NCBI GenBank assembly: GCA_963575745.1
Contig: CAUYUJ010000903.1
Location: forward strand, 454,001-518,000
DNA: 64,000 bases
Direction: 5' to 3'
Source: Prorocentrum cordatum
Lineage: Eukaryota; Sar; Dinophyceae; Prorocentrales; Prorocentraceae
Below, piece after piece: positions 30,908 to 42,860 of the stretch. The notes under the pieces are model-generated. The model was not told the origin of the DNA. It saw only the letters and a list, made by a program, of their open reading frames with translations, and did not search any database. Position 1 is the first letter of the stretch; each line of letters opens with the position of its first letter. The translations under genes and the position numbers were made by a program.

Positions 30908-31297
30908 GGAGCTTTAGCTTTAGCTTTAGCTTTAGCTTTAGCTTTAGCTTAGCTGTAGCTTAGCTGTAGCTTAGCTTTAGCTTAGCGTTTCGCTTAGCGT
31001 TTCGCTTAGCGTTTAGCTTAGCTTTAGCTTGGCTTTAGCTTAGCTTTAGCTTAGCTTTAGCTTAGCTGTAGCTTAGCTGTAGCTTAGCGTTAGCTTCGCT
31101 TTAGCTTAGCTTTAGCTTAGCTTTAGCTTAGCTTTAGCTTAGCTGTAGCTTAGCTTTAGCTTAGCTGTTGCTCAGATTTAGCTTAGCTTTAGCTTAGCTT
31201 TAGCTTAGCTTTAGCTTAGCTTTAGCTTTAGCTTAGCTGTAGCTTAGCTGTGGCTTAGCTTTAGCTTAGCTTTCGCTTGGCTTTAGCTTAGCGTTAC
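30908..31297. repeat. TTTAGC / TTTAGCTTAGC array
   Basis: It begins with six-base TTTAGC units and changes to a mostly 11-bp unit TTTAGCTTAGC with variants (TGTAGC, TTCGC). Every unit contains the palindrome AGCT. It resembles, but is not, the TTTAGGG telomere repeat type. Confidence 0.9.
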
Positions 31298-31365
31298 TGT
31301 TACTACTAATGCTGCTTTCCTAGGGGTTCAAACTCCTAGGTAGGGTCGCACTGGGATAATTTCGA

Positions 31366-33975
31366 GGATGTCTCGCCTGAAACGCCCAGTTTCGAGGATC
31401 CCGACATGAGGCGAGCAGTTTCAAGATCTCCATGTTTGGAGGATGTCTCAGGCGAAATCGTCATTTTTGACATCAACCGTCTTAAACGAGAACCCCCAAG
31501 ATCCCGATTGTGTGAGGATGTCTCGAGCGAAACGTTCCTTTTTCAAACCTTTCCTGACATGAACGGGAAGCGCGTAAAATTGAAGATCTGTGCAAAAACG
31601 TGCAGCATCAGCACGATGAACCGTAATGTGGGCGAACTCCCCGAATGTCCACTGGGGATACCTGTGCACGCGCGCTCCCCGAACGTTGACAACACTGTTC
31701 CTGAATATCCTACAAACGTCTTCTCTACGGCGTGGCATTTTGAACCGGCATCGCCCATTGAACCGAACCGTTACCATATGACGACGGCGACGACGTTGAC
31801 GACGACGACGATGACGACGACGATGACAACGATGATGGAGATAAATATGCCACAGGTCGTCTGGAGACAAACACCCACAGAAGATACCAGGTGGAGTTCA
31901 CTACCCGCGCGAGTTCAGACGTGGCGCTGGCAGGACAAGAAGGAGGAAGAGGAGGAAACCTGATAGTATCGAGGACCCGTCCGAAGGCAATGTTTGGAGG
32001 ATGTCTCGAGCGAAACGTTCTGTACTTAACAAAACTGTTGAAAGCCCCTAGGTGTTTCAATCATTTCGCCTTCGAGGAACCCTCCGAAGGCAGTGTTTGG
32101 AGGATGTCTCGAGCGAATCGCTCACTGTTTAACAGAACTGTTAAAAACCATTGGTTTTTCAATCGTTTCGTTTCTTGGGCCATCTTGGAGGTCATCCGAG
32201 ATCGCTCCGAAAAGATGCCTTACAAGAGCTATTTCAGCATCCTATTGTTTCGAGGATGTCTCAGGTGAAACGCCCATGGTCGAGGATCCGAAAATTAGGC
32301 GACCAGTTTCAAGATCTGAATGTTGGGAGGATGTCTCAAGCTAAATCGTCACTTTTGACATCAACCGTCTTAAACGAGAACCCCCACGATCCCGATTGTG
32401 AGAGGATGTCTCGAGCGAAACGATCCTTGTTCAAACCTTTCCTGACATGAACGGGAAGCGCGTAAAATTAAAGATCTGTGCAAAAACGTGCAGCATCAGC
32501 ACGATTAACCGTAATGTAGGCGAACTCCCCGAATGTCCACAAGGGATATCTATGGACGCGCGCTTCCCGAACGTTGACAACCCTGTTCCTGAGCATCCTA
32601 CAAACGTCTTCTCTACGGCGTGGCGTTTTGAACTGGCGTCACCCTTTGAACCGAACCGTTACCATACGACGACGGCGACGACGATGACGACGACGATGAC
32701 GACAAATATACCACAATTCGGCTGGAGACAAACGACCACAAAAGATACCAGGTGGAGTTCACTACCCGCGCGAGTTCAGACGTGGCGCTGACAGGAGAAG
32801 AAGGAGGAAGAGGAGGAGGAAACCTGATGGTATCGAGGACCCGTCCGAATGCAACTCTTGGAGGATGTCTCAAGCGAAACGCTATGTTTTTATCAAAACT
32901 GTTGAAAACCCACAGGTTGTTCAATAATTTCGCCTTCGAGGACCCGTCCGAAGGCAATTGTTAGAGGATGTCTCGAACGAAACGCTCATTGTTTAACAGA
33001 ACTGTTAAACACCGGTGTGTTTTTCAATAATTTCGCTTCTTGGGCTATCTCGGAGGTCATCCGAGATCGCTCCGAGAAGATGCCTGACAAGAGCTATTTC
33101 AGCATCCTATTTTTTCGAGGATGTCTCAGGTGAAAACGCCCACGATCGAGGATCCGACACTTAGGCGAGCAATTTCAAAATCTCCATTGCGGGAGGATGT
33201 CTCAAGCGAAATCGTAATTTTTGACATCAACCGTCTTCAACGAGAACCCCCAAGATCCCCATTGTGTGAGGATGTCTCGAGCGAAACGATCCTTTTTCCA
33301 AACCTTTCCTGACATGAACGGGAAGCGCGTAAGAGAGAAGATCTGTGCAAAAACGTGCAGCATCAGCACGATTAACCGTAATGTGGGCGAACTCCCCGAA
33401 CGTCCACAGGGGATACCTATGGACGCGCGCTTCCCGAACGTTGACAATCCTGCTCCTGAATATGCTACGAACGTCTTCTCTACGGCGTGGCGTTTTGAAC
33501 TGGCGTCACCCTTTGAACGGAACCGTTACCACACGACGACGATGACGACGACGATGACGACAAATATACCACAGGTCGTCTGGAGACAAACGACCAAAAG
33601 ATACCAGGTGGAGTTCACTACCCGCGCGAGTTCAGACGTGGCGCTGACAGGAGGAGGAAGAGGAGAAGGACACCTGATGGTATCGAGGACCCATCCGAAG
33701 GCAATGTTTGGAGAATTTCTCGATCGAAACGTTCTGTGTTCAACAAAACTGTTGAAAACTCATAGGATGTTCAATAATTTCGCCTTCGAGGACCCGTCCG
33801 AAGGCAATTGTTGGAGGATGTCTCGAGCGAAACGCTCATTGTTCAACACAAGTATTGAACAACCTATGGGTTCTTCAATAATTACGCTTCTTGGGCATCT
33901 TGGAGATCATCCGAGATCGCTCCGAAAAGATGCCTTACAAGAGCTCTTTCGGCATATCATTTGTTGAAGGATATC
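31366..33975. repeat. Three tandem copies of an approximately 870-bp unit
   Basis: The landmark CCTGACATGAACGGGAAGCG occurs near 31,552, 32,442 and 33,309, and the surrounding sequence is collinear in the three copies (periods about 889 and 866 bp). Each copy carries several GAGGATGTCTCGAGCGAAA motifs, a GACGACGATGACG block and CTCCGAAAAGATGCC. Open frames of 100-250 codons exist but differ between copies and strands, so coding is not supported. Confidence 0.85.
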
Positions 33976-34019
33976 TGAGGCGAAACGCCCATGTTCGAGA
34001 ATCCGAGCTTCGCAGATCG

Positions 34020-35164
34020 CTAGACTGGCCCCCCAAGCAGCCCTCGAACGCGGCGACAGTTTCGCAAGTCGCAGCCCTCCAGGCATGACGAGGTCTAATT
34101 TGGATCTGCGGCGGCTACCTACTACAACTGGCCCCTCAAACAGCCCTCGAAAGCGGCGACAGTTTCGCAAATCGCAGCCCCCCCCCACAGGGATGGCGAG
34201 GTCTACTTTGGACCTGCGGCAGCTATCCACTATGCTGGCCCCCGAAGCAGCCCTCGAAAGCGACGACATCTTCGCAAATCTCCCCCCCCCCCCAAGGATG
34301 GCGAGGTCAAATTTGGATATGCGGCGGCTACCCGCTACGCTGGCCCCCCAAGCAGCCTTCGAAAGTTGCGACAATTTCGCAAATCGCAGCCCCCCAGGGA
34401 TGGCGAGGTTGAATGTGGGTCTGCGGCGGCTACCACCCACTGCGCCCCCCCCCCCCCCCAAACAGCCCCCGAAAGTTGCGACGGGCTCGCAAATCGAAGC
34501 CCCCCCCCGCCTCCAGGAAACGACGTCTGCTTCGGATCTGCGGCGGCTGCACACTATGCCCCCCCCACACACCCCCCCAGGCATGGCGGCCGTCTCACGA
34601 AGTGGCCGCCCCAGCCTTCGAAAGTGGCGGCGGTCTCGCAAATCGCAGCCCCCCCCCTCCAGGGATGGCGAGTCCAATTTGGATCTGCGGCGGCTACCAC
34701 CCACTATGCTGGCCCCCCAAGCAGCCTTCGAAAGTGGCGACAGCTTCGCAAATCGCAGCCCGCCAGTGAGGGCGAGGTCTAAGTTGGGTCCGCGGCGGCT
34801 CTGGTCCCCCAGGCAGCGCTCCAAAGCGGCGACAGCTTGCAAATCGCAGCACCCCAGGGATGGCGAGGTCGAATTTGGATCAGCGGCGGCTACCCATCAG
34901 CAGCCTTCGAAAGTGGCGACATGTTCGCAAATCGCAGCCCCCCCAGGGATGGCGAGGTCGAATGCGGGTTTGCGGCGGCTACCCCCTTATGCCGCCCCCC
35001 CCCAGTAGCCCTCGAAAGTGGCGATAGCTTCGCAAATTGCAGCCCCCAAGGGATGGCGAGGTCGAATTTGAATCTGCGGCGGCTACCACCCAGTATGCTG
35101 CCCCCTAAGCAGCCCTCGAAAGTGGCGAACATTTAGCACATCGCAGGCCCCTCAGGGATGTCGA
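34020..35164. repeat. 103-bp satellite, first block
   Basis: About eleven diverged units of roughly 100-107 bp, each with GGGATGGCGAGGTC, GCGGCGGCTAC, GCCCCCCAAGCAGCC and TCGAAAGTGGCGACA. The homologous block at 44,866-45,290 is in the same orientation. The open frames on both strands are repeat translations. Confidence 0.9.
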
Positions 35165-35239
35165 GGGCCGCTCGGGCCCTCCCCGGGGCTCAGGGTGCGA
35201 ACCCTGCGAGACACACTCGCTGCCGCCTCTCGAGGGAAG

Positions 35240-36400
35240 CCCGCGACCGGCGCCTGCGGGGGCGAAAAGCTGCGCTGCAGCGTCCGCTGGCGGCTCGGAG
35301 AGGCTGGCGGGGCCCCCTCCATCGCTCTGCCGCGAGGAGTCAGAGGGCAGCGGAACCGAAGCCTGGTTTGAGCCTAAATGGGATACGAGGGTCTTGGTGC
35401 TGTCATATTCTGGATCAAACTTCCGACTGCCTTCACCAGAGTTAGACTCACTTGGAATCCAACGAACAACAAATCTGATGTTTCTCGCCAGACAGAGCGC
35501 AGCGAAACGTCGGACCTGAATTAGCAGCCGAAAATCCCTGAACCTGAAGCGACAAAAGCAGAGCACTACTGAGAGATTGTCCCACAGCAGAAGGACGCGG
35601 CAGTCTTTGACTGGCTGAGAGTGGGCCGCGCGAGAGGCAGCCTTCACCAGTGCTCTGGCCTCAAGCCTCAGGATATCGTCGGCAAACACCCAGCGATCCG
35701 CCATCACGGTCTTCCAATGAGAGTCGCGAAGCAGCTCATGAGGAAGCTCGGGGAAGCCGGGGTCGCACTTCCAGCGCTCGCTGTTGAGGATGTCCAGCAG
35801 CTCGGAGTCGAGCCGCCTCGGCACCCCCTCGGCGTCGCGGACAACCTCGCCCATTCTTGAGTTCAGCAGAGACCCAGTCTCAAAAGCATGCTGACGAGCC
35901 AGACCAGCGCCCAGGCGCCACCGACTCAGCTCCGAGACGCGGCCGACGAGGGCCACCTGGGCAGAGTCGAACTGCGCCTCAGCGACGCCGTGCCCGTAGA
36001 GGCTGGCATCCGACGAGCAAACGAACGGCATCCAGTCGCGGTTCCAGCGGGACTCGAGCATCACCATCAGCCCCAAGTAGCACTCCAGCTCCTCTCGAAC
36101 GATAGGCCATAGGACTGAAAACGCGTGGTAGCTGCTTGCCACGAGGGCGTATACTGCGTGAAAAACTGACAGTACCTCGCGCCGACCAAGGGCCATGAAA
36201 GTCACGTGGCCCAGCGCCATCTCGAGCTGCCAGCCAGCAACATTGCGCTGCCTGAGGAGGCAGCGGAGGCCCTTCCGCACGGCAGCGAACCTCTCGTCCG
36301 TCGGCCGCGCGCAGAGCCTCTCTCCATCCAGGTGGCAACCAAGTGAGCGGCCGCCCCCAGCGTGAAGGCCGACCTCATGGAGCCTGAGGTGGCCCCATCG
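35240..36400 (-). pseudogene. RT thumb and RNase H domain of the DIRS-like element
   Basis: A long open frame in which the thumb/connection region (GCHLDGERLCARPTDERF, LGHVTFMALGRREVLSVFHA) leads into RNase H. The acidic residues are visible in CSSDASLYGHG, LRLEARALVKA and LLLWDNLSVVLCF, followed by VRWIPSESNS. This part itself is uninterrupted for over 300 codons, but it lacks its upstream frame. Confidence 0.75.
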
Positions 36401-37600
36401 AAGTCGGCCTGAGCCTCGTAGAGGGCCGAGCGAACAAGGACGCCGGCGATGTCGACGCACATGAAGTGGCCGAGGTCCTGATCACCCGGCCCGCGGCGGA
36501 GGGCAAGAGGCGGCCCCCCTGTCGCTAAGCCGCAGGCTCTTCGCCGACGAGGGTTGTCGGTCAAATCGCGATTGGTTGGCTGCCTGCGCGAAGAAGAGCG
36601 ACCGAGAGAAGCCCATCGGCAGGCTCTGGCTCATGGGCCAGACCATCTCGCAGTCGGCAGCCGCCTGGCCCTCGATGAGGGCCTCGCCAGTAGCCGGGGC
36701 CGCCAGCGGCGGGTAGCGCCGGATGTCGCCCTGCATCTTCATCCGGTGGAAGCAGTCGGCGACGTCGCCGACCCCCAAGACGACGCGCAGCTCGCTGAGG
36801 TCCCCCCCCCTGAGCGCTGGCACCTCGATGCGGCCAAGCCCTTCGCCTGACAGCAAGTCAACGCCAGGCGGGGGGCGAAACGGGGCATTCTTCGTCTGCA
36901 GTCCACGATGAGGCGCAGGCGCTCACAATCCTTCTTTTTCCACCAAAAGCAATCCAATAACGCTCAGAGGCCGCCGGGTCAAAGTCACGAGCCCCATGGA
37001 CGCTCCGAGGGCGTTGGAGCAGCAGGGGGTCAGTATGACATCCCGGAAATCCGCGCAGCTCTCGCATGAACGCCGCCTCACGAGGGGGAAGCAGCATCTT
37101 GGTGGAGTACCCCTCGAGAAAAATCCTCGCGTCCGCGGGTAGCATCTGGGCCAGAGCAGGAGCGTCGAGGACGCTGTCCGGCAAGCTGACCCGCGAGCGC
37201 TCGTGGGAGCCCATGTTGGTAGCGCCAAGAGGAGCGTAGCCCGCCTTGCCCTTCAGAAGCCTGGCCAAGGCCTCCTTCTCAGCGATGGCGCTGTCAACGT
37301 CAATCCAACGGCGAGCCGCCGACAACGCGCGCTGCTGCGCATCGGCCCTGATGAGATCCATCTTACGCTGGCTTGCGCTTCCCTCATGCGCCATGCCACC
37401 GCGATGCTCGCCGTAATGCAAGTAATTCATGCTCTTGCAGGCTGCATTGCCATCTCGCAGCCAGCGACGTCGCTGACCAGGCGCCAGGCCCTCGCACCAG
37501 TCATCGGGGAGCGCCGCCAGCGGGGCTATGGCAGGAAAGACGACCCACGAAGCCCCGAGCTGGCCTTCGTTCTGCAGGAGACGGTCGGGCACCCGCCCCC
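36400..37600 (-). pseudogene. Reverse transcriptase domain remnant
   Basis: Recognisable in three frames: RRRWLRDGNAACKSMNYLHY, KKDCERLRLIVDCRR (the K-x-R-x-V-x-D region of the RT fingers), GVGDVADCFHRMKM (catalytic Asp of motif A), SLPMGFSRSLFFAQA (motif B) and HFMCVDIAGVLV (motif C, normally YVDN or YVDD). Frameshifts lie between these pieces. The second motif C aspartate or asparagine position reads Ile, another sign of decay. Confidence 0.7.
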
Positions 37601-38690
37601 CTCGGCCTCGGTCGCCATGTGCCCGCCGGGCGGCGGCCGCGGCCCCGCCCGCCTCGACCGCGGCCTCGACCGCCAGCATCAGCTCCCTCAGCGCCAGTCG
37701 CGGCGCCGGCGGCGGCCCCGGCGGCAGGCAGCCCGCCCGCGGCGAAGGCAGAAGCGGCCGCGGCCGCGCCGTCGGCCGGGGCAGCCCCAGGGACGCGGGA
37801 CAGCGTCCGCAACGCCACCAGCTCGTGCTCCTCCTTCGACAGGCGACTGACGTAGCTGTGGAGCGCGTCGGGCGCCAAGTCGAGCGGGTTGGTCGTGCCG
37901 CCCAGGTACTTCGCCGCGCCCCAGTTCGCCTGGTCGGCCCCGTGCGCGTAGGCCTCCACGTACTGCAGCAGCCGCCTCGAGACCACCTCCAGGGACGCCA
38001 GCGCGCCCATGTTGAGCTGGTCGTGCGTCCCGGCGAGGTACAGGACCTCGATCAAGGTCTGCACCTCGTGGTAGGCGCGATCCTTCCTGGTCACGCCCTG
38101 CTCCTTGCACCACTCCTGGAACCACATCTTCGGCGCGCCACCGCGACGATACATCTTGCGGCAGATCTCAAGGCAAACAGGAGGCCCACGAATGTTCGAG
38201 TCCGAAAAGACCTCCTGCGTGCTCTCTTGCACGACTTTCCTCCACTCCTTGAACCTGGCGCCAGTCTCGTCTGCGTCGATCCAGCATGTGCGGAGGTCCT
38301 CCTTCTCGTAAGTGGCGGCCCAGTCTGCAGGGAGCCCGCCCGGGCCGGCTGACCCGGCCTCTGGCTCTGGCGGAGGGGTGCGGGTCCCACCAGCATCGCC
38401 CCCGGCAGCAGGGAAGAGCCCGTTCTCCAAGCGATCATGGGGAGAACGGAGTCTGTCGGCCGCCACTAGCTCGTCGTCACGCCAGCGCGCCATCGCCTCG
38501 TCGGTCACGTACTCGATCGGGAACCACTCGCCCTTCGAGTCCTGGTCGACCCCGAACTTCCCTCGGACGACCTCGGGCGCGGCCAAACCGACCCTTACCA
38601 AACCATACCCTTTTAAAAAAAGAAAGCGGAAGTGCGCAAACACAGGGGGCGAATGAGATCCTTCCTGAGAGCGTCGCTCTCGCAAGACTG
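37501..38690 (-). pseudogene. gag-like N-terminal ORF of the DIRS-like element
   Basis: An open frame of roughly 390 codons. Recognisable parts are SKGEWFPIEYVTDEAMARWR near the start, a helical region (CWIDADETGARFKEWRKVVQ, EVQTLIEVLYLAGTHDQLNM, LLQYVEAYAHG, NPLDLAPDALHSYVSRL) and an Ala-rich then GRGRGGRGRG basic tail that may bind RNA. It resembles gag-like leaders of dinoflagellate retroelements. The frame is then lost into the RT part, either by decay or by a frameshift overlap. Confidence 0.6.
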
Positions 38691-38760
38691 GGTCGCGGTC
38701 CCAGGGGCATGCGGGGAGACAACTAAATCGAGACGCTTTGGAAACCACTGCACCAGTCAA

Positions 38761-39955
38761 GCGCTTCGGGGACGAACATAAACGAAAGCGCCAGCGCGGG
38801 CCGAAGTCGCGACGACGGGCCGGCAGAAAGAACGACGCAAGATAAGGAGCACGGCCCGAGGACAGTCATCGGGGAACGTCAACGGCGCATGAAACCCACG
38901 CGCTGCCTTCGAATGGCGCGACCAACAGTGGCCGGCCAGAGCGACACGTCTGCGCTGGCACGGGCGTTTATCATTCAAAATATCATGCCTCGGCCCTGCG
39001 CTGCGTAGCGCAACTCTTTCTTAATGCGAATCAGAGCTCCAAGGTGCGCACGTGATGTCGGTGGGCCGAAACGCGCACTGAACCTGGGCGGCTAGGAAAA
39101 AACGCAACCACCCCCAAAACGAACATATACCAACGAAGCAGTCGCATGCTTTGCGCGCGGTGAAGTACGACCGCCAGGGTTTGAACAGTCTTACAACATA
39201 CCTGGCAATCATTGAACGATATCTCAAAAGTGATCGGCGCACTCACGACACCAGAATTACAAATAAATCGTTTCGCTACTTCGGGAATTTGACAAAAGGA
39301 CACCACGCCTTCTGTATATGGACGAGCAAATGTAACGTCACCCACCCTGACGTCCGCATACGCCTGAAAGGAATGGCGAATCGAGCCAATGATGGCCCAA
39401 AGAGACGGTCCTCCGGTGGAGGGGTTTTGACAACGCGTGCCCGCTACATATCAGTAGCCTCGATCGAAAGTGCACAAACAGACATGCCATAGGATCCACG
39501 CTTGTCTCTATCACAGAGCGCCCATGTCTGCGTTGGCAAGTGTGGCTCCAGTGCCGAGCCAGGCGCATGAGTACGCGCGTGCGGCACGACCAGGCTCACG
39601 CGCCCCATGGAAGACTGCGGACGTTTCAAGGCATTGGCCACGCATCCCCACAGACGCAACACAGTACGTTGCACATATTGAGGCAATGAGTTGCAAATAC
39701 TGGGAACCAATAGTACGCCTGGGTGCAACATGCCAGCACATGCCGCACAAACCGCACGTGTAACACCCATCCCTCCATTTCTGCCTGATATCCCGTTCAC
39801 ATATTTTATATATCCTTCCCTCCCCTGCCGCCCACGTTCGCCCCCCCCCTCCCCACCCTCTCTCAACTTCCCCCCCCTCCGCCCCCCTCCTCCCCGACCC
39901 CTGGCCCAGCTCGCCCTCGCGGCGGAGTGCATTGTGCAGCGCGTCGCCAGGCGAG
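38761..39955. other. Region without recognisable genes
   Basis: Unique-looking DNA upstream of the retroelement. Short open frames on both strands have no motifs and no splice-consistent partners. Confidence 0.5.
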
Positions 39956-39959
39956 GGAA

Positions 39960-40440
39960 CTAAGGGAGGGAGGGGGGAGGGAGGGGGGAGGGGGGAGGGG
40001 AGAGAAGGGGGGGAAGGGAGACAGGGCGAAAGACGCACACAGGGAGGGGGGCGTGGGAGAGGAGCCAGAGGAGGTAGGAGAGATACGGGGGGAGCGGGGG
40101 AGGGAAGGAATGTCGGAGGCAGGGAAGGAGAGGAAGAAACGAGGGCAAGGGCGATGCGGGCGAGGGGAGCTAATGCGAGGGGGGAGGGATGGGAGGGAAG
40201 GGGCACTAGGGAGGGAGGGGGCGAGGAAAAGCGAGGAAAGCGGGGGGAGGAAAAGAGGGCAAGGAGGAGAGACAGAGAAGGTGGGGATGTTGTGAGGACA
40301 GCGGAGAAGTGGACAGAATGGAAAGAGGGAGATGGCGAGAGGCCAAAGTGAAGAGCAAGGGAAGAGTGGCGAGGGGACGGCGAGGGAGGGAGAGACACGA
40401 AGGAGTAAGGAAGGAGGAGAGGATGGCGGCGGAGTAACGG
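39960..40440. repeat. Purine-rich low-complexity tract
   Basis: Plus strand mostly GGGAGG, GGGAAG and GAGAG words over nearly 500 bp; open frames here are repeat translations. Confidence 0.85.
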
Positions 40441-40489
40441 GGAGAAGATCGGGAAAGACCAGCCGGCCTGGACTCCCGCGGCACCTGCG

Positions 40490-40870
40490 ACAAAACCTTG
40501 CCCTCCGCCCCCCAGCGAGGCCCAAACTGCACTCGCGCGGCTTGCGGGGGCCGCGCGACTGTCTTTTGGGGCTCGCCCGGGGCGGATCCCCGAATGAAAA
40601 TTTCGAAAGTGTGGACCCGGAGCTCGTCGCGGTAGGGTATCATTTGGGCGCGCCCCAAACCGCAGGCTTCCGTGACGACCCCCCCGGGACCCCCGCACGT
40701 CTGTCTTGTTTCCCGACTTGCGCCTAAACCGGAGGCTTCCGCGACGAGCTCGGGGGGGCCCCGGGCGCAACCTAAACCGGGGGCTTCCGTGGCGAGGGGG
40801 CGCCCAAACCGGAGGCTACCGTGACGACCCCCCCCCGGAGGTTTCCTGGTCGGGGGCCCTCGGGGGGGCC
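40490..40870. repeat. Degenerate tandem repeat with AACCGGAGGCTTCCG core
   Basis: The words CCAAACCGGAGGC and GGCTTCCGTGACGACC recur about five times at 50-75-bp spacing. The minus-strand reading has repeated E-A-S-G-L-G. Probably a diverged satellite. Confidence 0.6.
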
Positions 40871-42860
40871 CTCTCGGGGCCCTCCAGGCCATCCAATGCA
40901 ATCTCGGAGGGCCTCAAGAGGGCTCCAAGAGAGCCTCAGGAGGGCCTCGAAATTTCAAATATATGGACAAACTTTGAAGCTCTCTTGGAACCGTCTTGAG
41001 CCCGCTTGAAGCCCTCCGGATCGCATTGGAAGGCCCTGGAGGGCCCGGGCAATGCTCCAAGAGGGCCCCTAGAGGGCCTCAAGACGGCCCTCAGCGAGCC
41101 CCACGAGGGCCCCAAGGGGGCCCAAGAGATACCCAAGAGGGCCTCTTGTGCACGACCACTTGCGTATATGAACACTGCTGTCCATGACCACTCTCGCATT
41201 CAACTGCTATTGTATATCACCCCTCCCTCCTGGCTCATCCCTTCACCCCCATCGCTCCTCCTGGTGATCAGGGCAAGTCGCCTGGTGATTTTTTGGACGG
41301 GCTGGCGGGGATACGCGGAGCGCCAACAATTTCTGGAAGCCTGCCTGAGGGCTCAAGGGAGCCCCAAGTGGGCCCCGTGAGGCCCACAAGAGGACCTTTG
41401 GGAGAGCCCCGCCTGGACCCCAAGAAAATCCAAAGTTAGGACGCGCGCTGCATCCTGATTCAGGAATGTCTCGGGGTCCACTTGATGCCCCGTGGGGGCA
41501 TTCTCCGGGACTTCCTGAAACCCGCCCGAAGCCGGAGGGGGCCCGTGTCGCCGAGAACTCGCTAATACGGCTTTAACAAAATCCGCCGACCCCTTGGGGA
41601 TCATCGGCGTGTGAGATGCTCCCCCCTCCCCAAACCCCTCCCCCGGGAGCCCGGTCCGGTCGATTTGGAGGGGGGGGGGGGGGGTCCGGGACGAGCGATT
41701 CACGGGGGGGGGGGGTCCGGGACGAGCGCTCCACGGGGCTTTTCCTGGCCCAAGAGGGCTTCAAGACGGGCCAAGAAGCCCCCAAGAGGCTCCCAAGACG
41801 GCCCACGAAGGCCCCGAGACGCCAAACGACCGTTCCAAGACGCCCAAGATGGCCCCAAGACGGGCCAAGAGGTCTCCAAGACGGCCCCCGAGGTCCCAAA
41901 CAAGCCTCCCAAGAGGGCCCCAAGAGTCTAAAATTGTTGATTTTCCATAGTGTTTTTCGATGTGTTTTGCTTTTCCGCCTTTTCGGCTTCCCGACGCTCC
42001 AAGACGGCCAAAGAGGCCCCAAAGACAGCCCCAAGATGGCCCAAGAGGCCCCCAAGACGGCCTCCAGACGGCCCAAGACGGCCCCAACACGGCCCAAGAG
42101 GTCCCCAAGACGGCCCAAGAGGGCTCCAAGACGGCACAACGAGGGGCCCAAGAGGGCGACCAGACATGTTGAAACTCTAGCTTTCTGCCCCCAGGAGCCC
42201 CAGGGGGCCCCAAGAGTGCCCCAAGAGGCCCCCAGAGGCCCTCACGAGGCCGCCCAGACGCCCCAAGGAACCCCCAAGAAGCACCCCAGAGGCTCCGAAA
42301 CGGCCCCCGAGTGGCTCCAAAACTCGCAGTGTCGCTGTCCGCTCGGACCTCCCCGCGGAACGGCCCGAGACCCTCTGGCGGTGGCGGCGAACAGACACCA
42401 AACAAATATCACTCGCCTTTTCACCCCTTCGCAGCTTCTACTACCCCCAGATTGGCATAAACAAGGGGTCGGCGGTGTGGCGTAAGCCTAAGAGTCAAGT
42501 TACCCCCCAAGAGGGCCCAAATCCAATATTCAAAATGCTTTTTGGCTCTGGGCCATCTGGGGATCCATCCGGGGCCCTCCTGGAGCCCCCCTGGGGGTCT
42601 CCCCAAGGCCCACCCACAGCCCCCTCGAACCCATTGCGGGCCCCAAAGAACGCCCCAGAGGGCACCCATCAGAAGGGGTCCAAATACATGTATGTTTGGA
42701 GGGCCCGCATCAGGATGCATGGTGCAACCTGAGTTTGGGCCGTTGCGTGGGCCACGCCGGTGCCCTCTTGGAGCCGTCGTGGGCCGCGCTGGGGCTGTCC
42801 TGAAGCCCCGAGGATGCCCCGAGAGAACCCCGAGAGAGTCCCAAGGAGGCTCCTGCAAGC
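40871..42860. repeat. Degenerate GGCC/CAAGA repeat region
   Basis: Same loose 11-13-bp periodicity as at 24.4-27.0 kb (GGCCCCAAGACGGCCC-type words), densest at 41,745-42,320, with some unique DNA between blocks. Long frames on both strands give PRGPQ-type and LGPSWG-type strings. Confidence 0.65.

Larger units (their letters stand above)
35165..38760 (-). mobile_element. Decayed DIRS-like retroelement (gag, RT, RNase H)
   Basis: Minus-strand element with gag-like, reverse transcriptase and RNase H parts in the usual order. They are spread over at least four reading frames and broken by frameshifts near 37,600, 36,880, 36,540 and 36,380. I recognise the RT/RNase H arrangement from dinoflagellate elements usually labelled DIRS-like or simply retrovirus-related; no tyrosine recombinase part is visible here. 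Its 3' end runs into the 103-bp satellite. No LTRs or inverted termini were found. The copy is not expected to be active. Confidence 0.7.

Noticed and set aside
30908-31297. Interstitial telomere
   Set aside because: The unit is TTTAGC/TTTAGCTTAGC, never TTTAGGG, and it is not at an end; kept only as a resemblance.
34020-35164. Array of tRNA or other small RNA genes at about 103-bp spacing
   Set aside because: No cloverleaf, anticodon arm or polymerase III boxes could be fitted; the units contain long C runs and vary in length.
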